Notes: a model not told the origin generated them from the letters alone. A DNA stretch of 64,000 bases from Cellulophaga baltica (GCF_900102165.1 NZ_FNBD01000001.1:463697-527696); one strand, 5' to 3'. Counted from the first letter of the stretch, positions 42,943-51,992 are shown. Program-made: numbers and translations.

Positions 42943-44076
42943 ATGGTGAAACAAATTTTAAAAAAAATAATCATCATCGTTCTAGCCATCATCGGCTTCG
43001 CAATCGTATTCTATTTTTTATTCACGAACTTTTACCCAAGTTTTGGCGGTGAAGTTTCTAAGGCGCGTAAACTGGTCTATCAAAAGTCACCCCAATTTAA
43101 AAAAGGAATATTTAATAATCATAAAGCAGTTCCTAAAGATTTAAATTTTTCTGAAACACTGAAGCTTAGCTATACGTTTTTAACTACAAAAGTGCCTAAC
43201 GGCAGACCTAAGAAAGATTTAAAAGTTCACAAACTAGATCCGGCAGCAGTTGCTGATTATGCGAAAGAGGCGCGTTTAGTGTGGTACGGGCACTCCTCAT
43301 TCCTATTACAACTACAAGGAAAAACTATTCTTTTAGATCCTATGCTAGGTAAAGTTGCAGCCCCTCACCCATTATTAGGAGAAGATCGGTTTAATAAAGA
43401 TTTTCCGTTAGCCGTAGAAAAATTAGGAACTATTGATGCGGTTCTTTTTTCACACGATCATTATGATCATTTAGATTATGAAACTATTTTAAAGATAAAA
43501 GATAAAACCAAACAGTTCTATGTTCCCCTAGGTTTAGGAGTGCATTTAGAAGCATGGGGCGTTTCAAAAGATCGCATAACCGAATTAGATTGGTGGCAAG
43601 AAACCCACTTGGAAGAACTGACTCTTGTCTGCACGCCAGCGCAACATTTTTCTGGACGTAAATTTAATACTACCCAGAGTACGCTTTGGAGTTCTTGGGT
43701 GATACAATCAGAAGATGAAAATATTTATTTTAGTGGCGATAGTGGTTATGCTTCACATTTTAAAGAAATAGGTGAAAAATATGGCCCTTTTGATATTGCA
43801 TTAATGGAATGCGGACAATACGACAAAATGTGGCCAGATATACATATGATGCCTGAAGAAACGGCACAAGCAGGAATAGATATAAAAGCTAGAAAAATAA
43901 TGCCTATACATTGGGCAGGATTTAAACTGGCTTTACATGACTGGACAGACCCTGTAACGCGTCTGAAAGTTGCCGCAGACAAATTAAACTTACCTATACT
44001 TACCCCGGAATTAGGAGCCGAAATTAAGGTAAAGGATAGCATCAATACAACCTCAAACTGGTGGCAAGGCTTGTAA
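42943..44076 (+). CDS. Membrane-anchored MBL-fold hydrolase (NAPE-PLD-like)
   Basis: 377 aa. N-terminal membrane helix (about 5-28, IIIIVLAIIGFAIVFYFLF), then an MBL domain. The metal motif is SHDHYDHLD (HxHxDH), with the upstream WYGHSSFLLQL strand and downstream CTPAQHFSGR, FSGDSGY and PIHWAGF motifs typical of the UlaG/NAPE-PLD branch. Such enzymes cleave phosphodiester bonds in N-acyl lipids or nucleotides; the substrate is unknown. It probably faces the periplasm, tethered to the inner membrane. A palindrome overlaps its initiation region. Confidence 0.88.
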   Translation: MVKQILKKIIIIVLAIIGFAIVFYFLFTNFYPSFGGEVSKARKLVYQKSPQFKKGIFNNHKAVPKDLNFSETLKLSYTFLTTKVPNGRPKKDLKVHKLDPAAVADYAKEARLVWYGHSSFLLQLQGKTILLDPMLGKVAAPHPLLGEDRFNKDFPLAVEKLGTIDAVLFSHDHYDHLDYETILKIKDKTKQFYVPLGLGVHLEAWGVSKDRITELDWWQETHLEELTLVCTPAQHFSGRKFNTTQSTLWSSWVIQSEDENIYFSGDSGYASHFKEIGEKYGPFDIALMECGQYDKMWPDIHMMPEETAQAGIDIKARKIMPIHWAGFKLALHDWTDPVTRLKVAADKLNLPILTPELGAEIKVKDSINTTSNWWQGL

Positions 44077-44128
44077 AAATTGCGGCTTCTTTAATTTAGT
44101 AAAATAAAAAGACATCTTTATAGCCTTA

Positions 44129-44173
44129 TGTGACTTTAGTCACTTTATAAAACATATTCATTCATGATCTTTG
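44129..44173 (+). promoter_or_regulatory. CRP-like operator and -7 element of DUF2892 gene
   Basis: Palindrome GTGACTTTAGTCAC (44130-44143), within TGTGA-N6-TCACT, a near-CRP consensus. The -7-like element is GATCTTTG (44166-44173), one mismatch. Its centre is 33.5 bases from the TTTG, the same as at the 3.8-kb site. Confidence 0.6.
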
Positions 44174-44203
44174 ATAGTAATGCAATCTACTAAATAATAT
44201 ATC

Positions 44204-44416
44204 ATGAAAAAAAATATGGGAACTACAGACAAAACAATCAGAGTACTTCTTGCAGCTTTAATTGCTGTACTCTATATTACCAATGTAATTACTGGTACAC
44301 TTGGCATCATCCTACTAGTTCTTGCCGGTGTTTTTGTCATCACAAGTCTGGTTAGTTTTTGCCCTTTATACCCTTTATTAGGCTTTTCAAGTTGCCCCCT
44401 AAAATCAAAAAAGTAA
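44204..44416 (+). CDS. DUF2892 (YgaP-like) inner-membrane protein
   Basis: 70 aa. Two hydrophobic helices (about 13-30 and 34-52) follow the family opening MGTTDKTIRVLLAALIAVLY and the second part SFCPLYPLLGFSSC is typical of the YgaP membrane domain and its Cys-containing end. In other bacteria this domain is linked to rhodanese proteins; here it stands alone. Function unknown. It lies downstream of a CRP/FNR-type palindrome, suggesting regulation by a Crp-family activator. Confidence 0.88.
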   Translation: MKKNMGTTDKTIRVLLAALIAVLYITNVITGTLGIILLVLAGVFVITSLVSFCPLYPLLGFSSCPLKSKK

Positions 44417-44496
44417 CACGGTTACATGTTTCAACACTCCTTTAATTAGACGCTAATTATTTTATTCTACTTAAACTATAGGAATACTATTTTTTA

Positions 44497-44504
44497 TACA
44501 TTTG
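44497..44504 (+). promoter_or_regulatory. -7 element of DUF2490 gene
   Basis: Exact TACATTTG, 18 bases before the chosen ATG. Confidence 0.5.
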
Positions 44505-44522
44505 TTCCTATATTTAAAATCG

Positions 44523-45257
44523 ATGAAAATAGGAGTACGTGCACTACCCATCGTGCTATTCAGCTATCTCAATACCTCTTGTGCATTAGGACAGAAGCAT
44601 ATTATTAATCAAGATGCACTATGGACTAGCTATTCTTTAAAACTTAAGTTGAATGACAACTATCAAATTAGGCAAGAATTAGACCAGCGAAACTATCATA
44701 ATCCTTGGCGCCAACAACAAGTGCTTTCTAGAACAAATCTAGAATATCAATTAGGTAACGGCTGGACAACCGCCGTTGGTATCACAGGTGTACTGCAAGC
44801 ACTACCCAACAACCCTGAAGTGAAGGATTATTACACTCAAAAAGAAATCAGACCACAGATAGAACTTGCCTACAAACAAATACTATCTGAAAAGTTTCTA
44901 GTGCATCATCGATTTTGGTCAGAATTTCGATTTTTAGAAACAGAACCTGACTCTTATACCTATGCAAACGCTAGATTACGCTATAAACTTGAATTAAAAT
45001 ATATACCCCTAAAAAAAGTGAGCCTAAAAGCCTTTGATGAACTCTTTATAAACGCAGGTAGTTCTATTGTAAACAATATATTTGATCAAAATAGGATAGG
45101 TACTAGTATCCAGTTTATGCCTCTTGATCATCTAGGTTTTGAAATAGGCTATTTTAATCTATTTCAACAGCAGAAATCTGGCGTAGATTTCTATAACCGC
45201 GACATTATAAAATTTACCATACATCACACTATAACTGTAAAGAAAAATAAAGCCTAA
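44523..45257 (+). CDS. DUF2490 outer-membrane beta-barrel protein
   Basis: 244 aa from ATG 44523; an upstream in-frame TTG lies inside the -7 element and is rejected. Signal peptide ends near SCALGQ. The rest alternates hydrophobic and polar residues, ending in a strand-like DIIKFTIHHTITVKKN (aromatic-rich antiparallel strands: WTSYSLKLKLNDNYQIRQE, RYKLELKYI). That matches DUF2490 family barrels. Export and outer-membrane insertion are inferred. Function unknown. Confidence 0.82.
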   Translation: MKIGVRALPIVLFSYLNTSCALGQKHIINQDALWTSYSLKLKLNDNYQIRQELDQRNYHNPWRQQQVLSRTNLEYQLGNGWTTAVGITGVLQALPNNPEVKDYYTQKEIRPQIELAYKQILSEKFLVHHRFWSEFRFLETEPDSYTYANARLRYKLELKYIPLKKVSLKAFDELFINAGSSIVNNIFDQNRIGTSIQFMPLDHLGFEIGYFNLFQQQKSGVDFYNRDIIKFTIHHTITVKKNKA

Positions 45258-45284
45258 TCTGTAGTTACTAACTATTTTTTGTAG

Positions 45285-45300
45285 TATTGTTTAAACAATA
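45285..45300. repeat. 16-bp perfect palindrome before pentapeptide gene
   Basis: TATTGTTTAAACAATA. It lies just downstream of a -7-like TTTG (ending 45281), over the expected transcription start. Fits a repressor site; no protein identified. Confidence 0.5.
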
Positions 45301-45319
45301 GCATCCTCACGATACAACC

Positions 45320-45889
45320 ATGACAGATTTAGTTCTTGATACTACTTTTAAAGGAGAAAACTACAGCATTACTAGATTGCCCAAAGCAGAATATGAGAAT
45401 TGTATCTTTGAAAATTGCAATTTCTCCAAGGCAAACTTAAGTAATAGCACCTTTTCTGAATGTGAATTTATAGACTGTGATATTAGCAATGCTACTCTTG
45501 CGGAAGTAACTTTAAAAGAGACGCTTTTTAAAGACTGTAAATTATTGGGTGTCAACTTTCAATACTGCAATACCTTTATTTTATCCTTCAGCTTTGAAAA
45601 TTGCAACTTAGACTTCGCATCTTTTTACAGCTTAAAAATTAGAAAAACACGGTTTACTAACTGTAAGATGAGTCAGGTAGATTTTACAAATTCAGAAGCT
45701 AGTGAAGCCATTTTTGATCAATGCGATTTGAGTGCTGCTATCTTCAGCAATACCAATTTACAAAAAGCAGATTTTTCTTCTGCCCTCAATTTTTCTACAG
45801 ACCCCGAAGCTAATGTTCTAAAAAATGCAATGTTCTCCAAAGATAATCTTGCGGGCTTACTCACAAAATACCGTATTTCAATTCATTGA
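45320..45889 (+). CDS. Pentapeptide-repeat protein
   Basis: 189 aa forming a right-handed quadrilateral beta-helix. About 30 tandem pentapeptides of A(N/D)LXX type (CIFENCNFSKANLSNSTF; LSAAIFSNTNLQKADF) occupy residues 22-165. Some such proteins mimic DNA and protect gyrase from quinolones; most have no known role. Cytoplasmic, no signal. The palindrome overlapping its promoter suggests tight control. Confidence 0.9.
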   Translation: MTDLVLDTTFKGENYSITRLPKAEYENCIFENCNFSKANLSNSTFSECEFIDCDISNATLAEVTLKETLFKDCKLLGVNFQYCNTFILSFSFENCNLDFASFYSLKIRKTRFTNCKMSQVDFTNSEASEAIFDQCDLSAAIFSNTNLQKADFSSALNFSTDPEANVLKNAMFSKDNLAGLLTKYRISIH

Positions 45890-45941
45890 TATTCAACATG
45901 TCAAATAAATTGTATATTAGATCTTTGTAAATAACACACTT

Positions 45942-46430
45942 ATGAAACCATTCTACCTTCTATTACTCGTTACAAGTTTCTGTACGGCACAAAACACATT
46001 TTCTTTAGGAGAAGACGAAACGGCACTAAAAGCTACGCTTGAAGATGCTAGCTTTATGACGGGCCACTGGGTGGGTGAAGCCTTTGGAGGTATTAGTGAA
46101 GAAATCTGGACCAAAGCAGAAGGAGATTCTATGATGTTCTCATTTCGCTTAGTTATTGAAGGCAAAGTAGATTTTTACGAACTGGGCCATATTATTGAAG
46201 AAGGAGAAACCATTCATTTACAATTAAAGCATTTTTCAGGAGATCTTGATGGCTGGGAAGCCAAAGATGAATTTCAAGATTTTCCTTTAGTAAAAAAGGA
46301 AAAAAACAAACTGTATTTTGATGGTCTTACCTATGAAAGAATTAGCGACCAGGAAATGATAGCTTATGTACTTACAGAGGAAGAAGATGGCAGCACACAG
46401 GAACTAAAATTTACGTTTAAAAAACAATAA
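45942..46430 (+). CDS. Exported DUF6265-like protein
   Basis: 162 aa. Signal peptide MKPFYLLLLVTSFCTAQ. The remainder is a lipocalin-like beta-barrel with W-rich start (FMTGHWVGEAFGGISEEIWT) and FEFRLV / LHFKHFSG-type strands, like DUF6265. Periplasmic; small-molecule binding is only inferred. A one-base gap separates it from the next gene, so the two are coupled. Confidence 0.75.
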   Translation: MKPFYLLLLVTSFCTAQNTFSLGEDETALKATLEDASFMTGHWVGEAFGGISEEIWTKAEGDSMMFSFRLVIEGKVDFYELGHIIEEGETIHLQLKHFSGDLDGWEAKDEFQDFPLVKKEKNKLYFDGLTYERISDQEMIAYVLTEEEDGSTQELKFTFKKQ

Positions 46431-46431
46431 T

Positions 46432-46782
46432 TTGGAGAAGCTTTGTCCTGAATGTGGAGAAAAAATCATTGGTCGGGTAGATAAAAAATTCTGCTCTGAC
46501 TATTGCCGAAACTCTTTTAACAATAAGTTGAACAAAGATTCTAAAAACCTGATACGCAACATTAATAATAGATTGCGAAAAAACCATCGTATCCTAGAAA
46601 GTTTTTCATTAAAAGACGGCAAAACAAAAACCACGCGCTACAAGCTCTTAGACAAAGGTTTTGACTTTGAAATTTTCACGAGTATCTACACTACAAAAAA
46701 AGGAACGATATACTATTTTATTTATGACCTAGGCTATTTGCCTTTAGACAATGATTACTATATGATTGTAAAAAGGGAATAA
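46432..46782 (+). CDS. Zinc-ribbon protein, 116 aa
   Basis: TTG start 1 base after the upstream stop. N-terminal zinc ribbon CPECGEKIIGR...KFCSDYCRNSF (four Cys, CxxC and CxxxC), followed by a helical, Lys/Arg/Asn-rich region and a C-terminal Tyr-rich strand part (YYFIYDLGYLPLDNDYYMI). It resembles DUF2116-type proteins with a Zn ribbon. A role in nucleic-acid binding is plausible. It ends at a strong terminator. Confidence 0.75.
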   Translation: MEKLCPECGEKIIGRVDKKFCSDYCRNSFNNKLNKDSKNLIRNINNRLRKNHRILESFSLKDGKTKTTRYKLLDKGFDFEIFTSIYTTKKGTIYYFIYDLGYLPLDNDYYMIVKRE

Positions 46783-46783
46783 A

Positions 46784-46810
46784 AAAACCTCACAAGAAGC
46801 GTGAGGTTAT
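46784..46810. terminator. Bidirectional terminator
   Basis: Stem AACCTCAC / GTGAGGTT, loop of 7, with an A run on the left and weaker T content on the right. Lies between convergent genes. Confidence 0.75.
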
Positions 46811-46835
46811 TGCTAATGGTTACTACATTTTTTAA

Positions 46836-47297
46836 TTACCAATTTTGTCCACTTAATTTAAGTGCAGCTATAACGATATCTTTTCTACTAATTTGACCTA
46901 CTAACAACCCATTTTTGAGTACAGGCAACCTACGTCTATTATTCTTATGAAAGATTCCTGCCGCATCAAAAATACTGATATCATTACTGATGGTTTCAAC
47001 ATTTTTAGTCATGTAATTATCTACTCTTTTATCTAATATAGGTTGATTAAAGTAGCGACTTTCAGAAATGGTTTTCATACAATCAGCTTCAGAGATAATC
47101 CCAACCAGAAACCCATTAGAATCTAGAACAGGCCCACCTGAAATATTATGCTTAGTAAATAATTCCATTACTTCTAAAATAGATTGTTCTGGGGAAAAAG
47201 AGACTAGCTTTCTGGTCATGTAATCTTCGACCAAAATGGGTGCATCAAATTCTTTTTTAATGACTTTACGAATGCCTTGAAAACTTTTGATTCCCAT
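46836..47297 (-). CDS. Two-CBS-domain protein
   Basis: 153 aa with a pair of CBS domains: EDYMTRKLVSFSPEQSILEVMELFTKHNISGGPVLD and DNYMTKNVETISNDISIFDAAGIFHKNNRRRLPVL. These bind adenosine nucleotides in other proteins. N-terminal extension of about 20 residues. Stand-alone CBS proteins are regulators of unknown partners. ATG at 47297; convergent with the zinc-ribbon gene. Confidence 0.9.
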   Translation of the reverse strand: MGIKSFQGIRKVIKKEFDAPILVEDYMTRKLVSFSPEQSILEVMELFTKHNISGGPVLDSNGFLVGIISEADCMKTISESRYFNQPILDKRVDNYMTKNVETISNDISIFDAAGIFHKNNRRRLPVLKNGLLVGQISRKDIVIAALKLSGQNW

Positions 47298-47504
47298 ATG
47301 TAGTATTTTTAGGTTGATCTTAAATATAACACTTATTCTTAATAAAACAATAACTACTTGACATATAATCGATTAAATAATCATAATTTTAAGAAATAGC
47401 TTGCCAAATTAGGATTCTAAACCTTAGCGACCGTCGTTCTGAACATCCCACTATATTTTTATACATTTACAAAATCCATAAGATAGCAACACAATTACTA
47501 CCGA

Positions 47505-49790
47505 ATGAAAACAAGCACTTCTACCCTAACTCTTATTTTAATAGGCTTCATAATATATTTTGGATTTAAATCCTCCATGCCAAGTGATGCTATCTCTGAA
47601 GCAGTAAATACGAACCAATTTGATACAGAACGCGCTTTGGGTCATGTAGAAAAAATGGCGAGCAAACCACATGCTGTTGGTTTTCCAGCTCATAAAGAAG
47701 TTCAAAATTACATCCGTAGAGAATTAAAAAAATTAGGTTTAAAAACAAGCTTACAAGAGGGCTACACGACAGGAGATTGGGCAAACCTAAGTAAGGCAGA
47801 AAATATTGTAGCCAAAATAGAGGGTACTGAAAAAGGCAAAGCATTATTACTTTTATCACATTATGACAGTAACCCACATTCTTCCTTTGGCGCAAGTGAT
47901 GCTGGTAGTGGTGTGGCTACAATCTTAGAAGGTGTACGTGCCTTTTTATCCGAAAATAAAAAACCAAAAAATGACATCATAATTTTACTATCTGATGCAG
48001 AGGAATTAGGACTAAATGGCGCCGATTTATTTGTAAACAACCACCCATGGAGCAAAGATGTAGGGTTAGTTTTAAATTTTGAAGCCAGAGGTAGTGGTGG
48101 CCCATCCTATATGCTGATAGAAACCAATAGAGGGAATAGCACTTTAATCAAAGAATTTACCAAAGCAAATCCGGATTACCCTGTTGCAAACTCTTTAGTA
48201 TATAGTATTTATAAGATGCTCCCGAATGATACAGATTTAACTATTTTTAGAGAAGATGGTGATATTGAAGGTTTAAATTTTGCATTTATAGATGATCATT
48301 ATGATTACCATACTGCGAAGGACACTTACGAACGCTTAGATAAAAAAACACTAGCCCACCAAGGAAGTTACCTAATGCCGTTGTTGCATCATTTTAGTGA
48401 AGCCAACTTGACTAACTTAAAAAGTCTAAGCGATTACAATTATTTTAATGTTCCGTTTTTTAAACTCGTATCCTACCCTTTTGATTGGGTTTGGCCGCTT
48501 TTCTTTGTCGCATTATTATTATTTATAGTCTTAACTATTTATGGTTTTAAGAAAAAATCTCTAGACCTAAAAAATAGTTTCTTAAGTTTTGTTCCTTTAT
48601 TAATTACTATACTCATAAATGGTATCGTCGGGTATTTTAGTTGGACGGTTCTAAAAAGCATCTACCCTCAATATCAAGATATACTACACGGGTTTACTTA
48701 CAACGGGTACACTTACATTACGGCATTTGTTCTTTTCTCATTAGCCGTATGCTTTTTTGTATACCATAAATTTAGAAAAATTAATACCGCGGCTATTTTG
48801 GTTGGTCCATTAGTATTTTGGCTTGCCTTATGTGCAGGCTTAACAGCATACTTACCTGGAGCTAATTTTTTCATTATTCCGGTGTACGCACTCCTAGCAG
48901 CATATCTTATCATCATACATCAAGAAAAACCCAATGCTTTATTATTAGTCTTCTTAATTATTCCGGCTTTGTGGATTTTCACTCCCTTTATTAAAATGTT
49001 TCCTGTAGGTCTTGGATTAAAAATGATGGTGGCCTCTACACTCTTAACTACATTAGTTTTTGCATTAGGTTTACCCTTATTTTCTTTCTACAAGCATAAA
49101 AACAGAATAGCGCTCGTTATGAGTTTACTGTTTATTATAGCCATGGTTTCTGCTCATATTAATTCTGGTTTTTCAGAAGAAAATGCAAACCCTACAAGCT
49201 TGGTCTATGTCTATAACAGTGACAAAAAAACAGCACAGTGGGCCACATACGATTATGTTTTATCTGATTGGACAGCACAATTTATAGGAGCAGACAAAGA
49301 AGATGCTTCCACGCTAGATAAAAATACTATTAGCAGCAAGTACAGAACAGCCTTTTCTTATGTTGCAAAAGCTCCTACAAAAAACATCTTAGGCCCTAAA
49401 ATTGAAAAGACTAGAGATACTATTGTTGGGAATAAACGCTTGGTTAAAATTTGCATCACCCCCCAACGAAATGTAAATAGGTTGGATATCTTTACACCAC
49501 AAACCAATATTATAAAAGCCAGTGTAAATTCAGTTCCCTTATCAGACTATTTTCTAAAAGAAAGAACTGCAGGTAAATTAGTTACCCATTATATAAGTAA
49601 CAATACCTATACAGAGTTAAGTTTAACGCTGCCGGTAGGAGAAAAATTTGAATTCGAAATTTATGAAGCGTCCAACGATTTACTAAATAATGCTCTTTTT
49701 ACGATACCCGCACGACCAAAAACTGCGATTCCGAAACCCTTTGTTCTTAATGATGCTATATTGGTAACAAAAACGATACATATTGAATAA
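47505..49790 (+). CDS. Polytopic M28 family peptidase
   Basis: 761 aa. A single N-terminal anchor (STLTLILIGFIIYFGF, about 4-22) is followed by an M28 zinc domain (about 40-300: LLSHYDSNPHSSFGASDAGSG, SDAEELGLNGA, FEARGSGG, DDHYDYHTAKDTYERLD). From about 320 to 560 there are eight or so transmembrane helices, then a C-terminal soluble part of about 200 aa. The architecture matches the Fxna/ERMP1-like group of M28 peptidases, with the catalytic domain probably on the periplasmic side. Substrate unknown. The next gene starts 8 bases before its stop. Confidence 0.88.
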   Translation: MKTSTSTLTLILIGFIIYFGFKSSMPSDAISEAVNTNQFDTERALGHVEKMASKPHAVGFPAHKEVQNYIRRELKKLGLKTSLQEGYTTGDWANLSKAENIVAKIEGTEKGKALLLLSHYDSNPHSSFGASDAGSGVATILEGVRAFLSENKKPKNDIIILLSDAEELGLNGADLFVNNHPWSKDVGLVLNFEARGSGGPSYMLIETNRGNSTLIKEFTKANPDYPVANSLVYSIYKMLPNDTDLTIFREDGDIEGLNFAFIDDHYDYHTAKDTYERLDKKTLAHQGSYLMPLLHHFSEANLTNLKSLSDYNYFNVPFFKLVSYPFDWVWPLFFVALLLFIVLTIYGFKKKSLDLKNSFLSFVPLLITILINGIVGYFSWTVLKSIYPQYQDILHGFTYNGYTYITAFVLFSLAVCFFVYHKFRKINTAAILVGPLVFWLALCAGLTAYLPGANFFIIPVYALLAAYLIIIHQEKPNALLLVFLIIPALWIFTPFIKMFPVGLGLKMMVASTLLTTLVFALGLPLFSFYKHKNRIALVMSLLFIIAMVSAHINSGFSEENANPTSLVYVYNSDKKTAQWATYDYVLSDWTAQFIGADKEDASTLDKNTISSKYRTAFSYVAKAPTKNILGPKIEKTRDTIVGNKRLVKICITPQRNVNRLDIFTPQTNIIKASVNSVPLSDYFLKERTAGKLVTHYISNNTYTELSLTLPVGEKFEFEIYEASNDLLNNALFTIPARPKTAIPKPFVLNDAILVTKTIHIE

Positions 49791-50592
49791 GACAATTGGA
49801 ATTCTAGGATGTGGCTGGCTTGGCCTACCCTTAGCTAAATCACTTATAGCAAACAACTACCCTGTAAAAGGAACGACCACTTCTGAGGCTAAATTAAAGC
49901 GCTTAGCTGAGCTTGGTATTGAGGCTTCTCAAATTGTCTTAGCTGAAAAAGGAATAACAGGTCCTATAGAAGGTTTTTTAGAAAATATTGAAACACTTAT
50001 TATAAATGTGCCTCCAAAATTACGTGGAACAACTAAAGAAAATTACGTAGCAAAAATGGAACATTTGGTACAGAAAATTGAAGCCTCTGCTGTTCAGCAT
50101 ATTATTTTTGTCAGTAGCACAGCCGTATATGGCGAAGTTGATGGTATAGTTACTGAACAGACTTTACCAGCACCTGCTACAGAATCGGGCATTCAGCTTT
50201 TGGCTTCCGAAAATATCTTTAAAAACTATTCTTCGTTCAAAACTATCATTATTCGTTTTGGAGGATTACTCAGCGAAGATCGGCACCCCGTTACAATGCT
50301 GGTGAAAAAGGAAGGTCTAAAGAATGGGGAAATGCCTGTTAATTTAATCCACAGAGATGATTGCATCCGTATTATTGAAAGAGTTATAGATGAGAATTGG
50401 GGTGCTGTAATTATTAATGGAGTATACCCTGAACATCCTACCAAAAAAGAATTTTATACTGACGCAGCACTACAAAGAGGATTAAATGTACCTGATTATG
50501 AGGGTGATAAAACAAAAAAAGGGAAGATTATTACCGCTGATTATCTCTTAAATGTTAAAAATTTCAAATTTCTTACCTCAATAAAGAAATAA
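49783..50592 (+). CDS. NAD(P)-binding epimerase-like protein (YeeZ-like SDR)
   Basis: 269 aa from TTG 49783, overlapping the peptidase stop by 8 bases. The dinucleotide-binding motif is GILGCGWLGLPLAKSL; YGEVDGIVTEQT follows VFVSSTAVYG, as in extended SDR-type sugar-nucleotide reductases such as YeeZ. The classic Tyr-xxx-Lys is not evident in the usual place, which leaves the activity uncertain. Cytoplasmic. Translationally coupled to the M28 gene; a functional link is unknown. Confidence 0.82.
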   Translation: MNKTIGILGCGWLGLPLAKSLIANNYPVKGTTTSEAKLKRLAELGIEASQIVLAEKGITGPIEGFLENIETLIINVPPKLRGTTKENYVAKMEHLVQKIEASAVQHIIFVSSTAVYGEVDGIVTEQTLPAPATESGIQLLASENIFKNYSSFKTIIIRFGGLLSEDRHPVTMLVKKEGLKNGEMPVNLIHRDDCIRIIERVIDENWGAVIINGVYPEHPTKKEFYTDAALQRGLNVPDYEGDKTKKGKIITADYLLNVKNFKFLTSIKK

Positions 50593-50703
50593 CTTACAAC
50601 AACTTTAAGTGTTTTGACAACAAAAAATAAGGCAAACTGTTAATAACCTGTCGATTTTATCATTTAAACTATACATTTACGATATAATCTTAAATCGGTT
50701 AAC

Positions 50704-51078
50704 ATGGTAAATTCAAGTTTAAAAATGAGGATTATTTCCGAATTGGAAAGCCTTATTACTCAAAGTTGCCCAAATCAAAAAATTCAAAAAAAACAAAAAG
50801 ACCTACACGTTGCACTATTAAAAAGGTACTACAATGCTTATGATGTTTCTATTGACTATTTCCGAAGAAGGATAACCTTAAATATTGTTATTGACGACAC
50901 TGCTTATAATCCTAATATAGTAAACACATATTTGCCCACATTCCGCGCAGATATACACTTTATCAGTTTAAAATATTTTTTAAAAAAATGCCTAGAACAA
51001 GATGTAAGAAGTCTTGCCTTTTATGCAAGCCTACTCCGAATGTTCTCTAAAGAAGAAAGAGAATTATTGGTCGTTTAA
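50704..51078 (+). CDS. Hypothetical protein, 124 aa
   Basis: Not recognised. Mixed alpha/beta pattern: an N-terminal helix (MRIISELESLITQSC), Lys-rich region, then FRRRITLNIVIDDTAYNPN (strand), a basic helix (FLKKCLEQDVRSLAFYASLLRM) and an acidic tail (FSKEERELLVV). No signal or membrane segment. Preceded by a TTAAATCGGTTAAC-like AT-rich leader and followed by a strong terminator, so it is a stand-alone transcript. Confidence 0.6.
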   Translation: MVNSSLKMRIISELESLITQSCPNQKIQKKQKDLHVALLKRYYNAYDVSIDYFRRRITLNIVIDDTAYNPNIVNTYLPTFRADIHFISLKYFLKKCLEQDVRSLAFYASLLRMFSKEERELLVV

Positions 51079-51090
51079 AACTACTTAAAC

Positions 51091-51131
51091 AAAAACAGAA
51101 AAGATGCCTAATAGGTATCTTTTCTGTTTTA
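51091..51131 (+). terminator. Terminator after hypothetical gene
   Basis: Stem of 17 pairs AAAACAGAAAAGATGCC / GGTATCTTTTCTGTTTT (one G-T pair), loop TAATA, followed by T-rich sequence. Confidence 0.85.
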
Positions 51132-51204
51132 AAGCTTTCCTTAACAGCACGCTATGAATAATTTTTATAGATTAGCGTTCCTAAAATTTAAGAGAAAGAG
51201 AAAA

Positions 51205-51942
51205 ATGAAAAAAATATTAGTTGCTTTATTAATTGGTTTTTGCTTCGCAGGAACTGCACAAACCAAATCTGAATTACAAAAACATTATGAGGCATTCTAT
51301 AAGCAGATGCGTTTGCAAGGAGATGTTGAGGGCATCATTAATGCTTTAACTCATTTAAACGTTCTTAATCCTTCACAACAAAGAAATGACACCCTAGCAT
51401 ATATTTATGCTAATGACAATAAGCATATGCAAGCTTTAAATACTATTGGTATTGAAAAGAATGATGCTGATTCTGATTTAGCTGTTCAAGTAAAGGCAAT
51501 TTCTTTAAAAGCTTTAAACCAGCCAAAACGTGCTATTGAGCAATTTGAAGTTCTATTTAAAAGAAATCCTAATCCGTTTTTAGCGTATGAATTAGCCGAT
51601 TTAAAAATACAAATTGGAGACCCTAATGGCGCCATGGGAAATATTGAATATGGTATTGCCAATGCAAAAGACGAAATGAAATATGCTTTTTATGAGCGCC
51701 AACAGCCTTACGAAGTACCTTTAAAAGCTGCTTTCTTACATTTAAAAGGTTTAGTAACTTTCAATTTAAACAGAGAAGACGTGGACGGGGCTTTAGTTTT
51801 TATTAACGAGGCATTACAATTAGACCCTAACTTTAATTTAGCTAGCTTAAGCAAACAAGCTTTGGAGAATAAGAAAAATCCTCCAGTAGCAGAACCTGCT
51901 CCAGTAGTTTCTGAAAAGAAAGGCAAAAAGAATAAACAGTAG
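51205..51942 (+). CDS. Exported TPR-like protein
   Basis: 245 aa from ATG 51205; an upstream extension without a signal is rejected. Signal peptide MKKILVALLIGFCFAGTAQ. The rest is helical with tetratricopeptide-like repeats (FEVLFKRNPNPFLAYELADL; FINEALQLDPNFNLASLSKQAL) and a Pro/Lys-rich tail with AEPAPVVSEKKGKKNK. Protein-protein interaction in the periplasm is expected. Binding partner unknown. It ends before a strong terminator shared with the minus-strand SnoaL gene. Confidence 0.85.
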   Translation: MKKILVALLIGFCFAGTAQTKSELQKHYEAFYKQMRLQGDVEGIINALTHLNVLNPSQQRNDTLAYIYANDNKHMQALNTIGIEKNDADSDLAVQVKAISLKALNQPKRAIEQFEVLFKRNPNPFLAYELADLKIQIGDPNGAMGNIEYGIANAKDEMKYAFYERQQPYEVPLKAAFLHLKGLVTFNLNREDVDGALVFINEALQLDPNFNLASLSKQALENKKNPPVAEPAPVVSEKKGKKNKQ

Positions 51943-51960
51943 TATTTACGGCTATTGCAT

Positions 51961-51992
51961 AAAAAAAGCGAGTCCAGGCTCGCTTTTTTTAT
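51961..51992. terminator. Bidirectional terminator
   Basis: A7, stem GCGAG / CTCGC, loop TCCAGG, T7. The outer A and T runs pair too. Confidence 0.9.
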
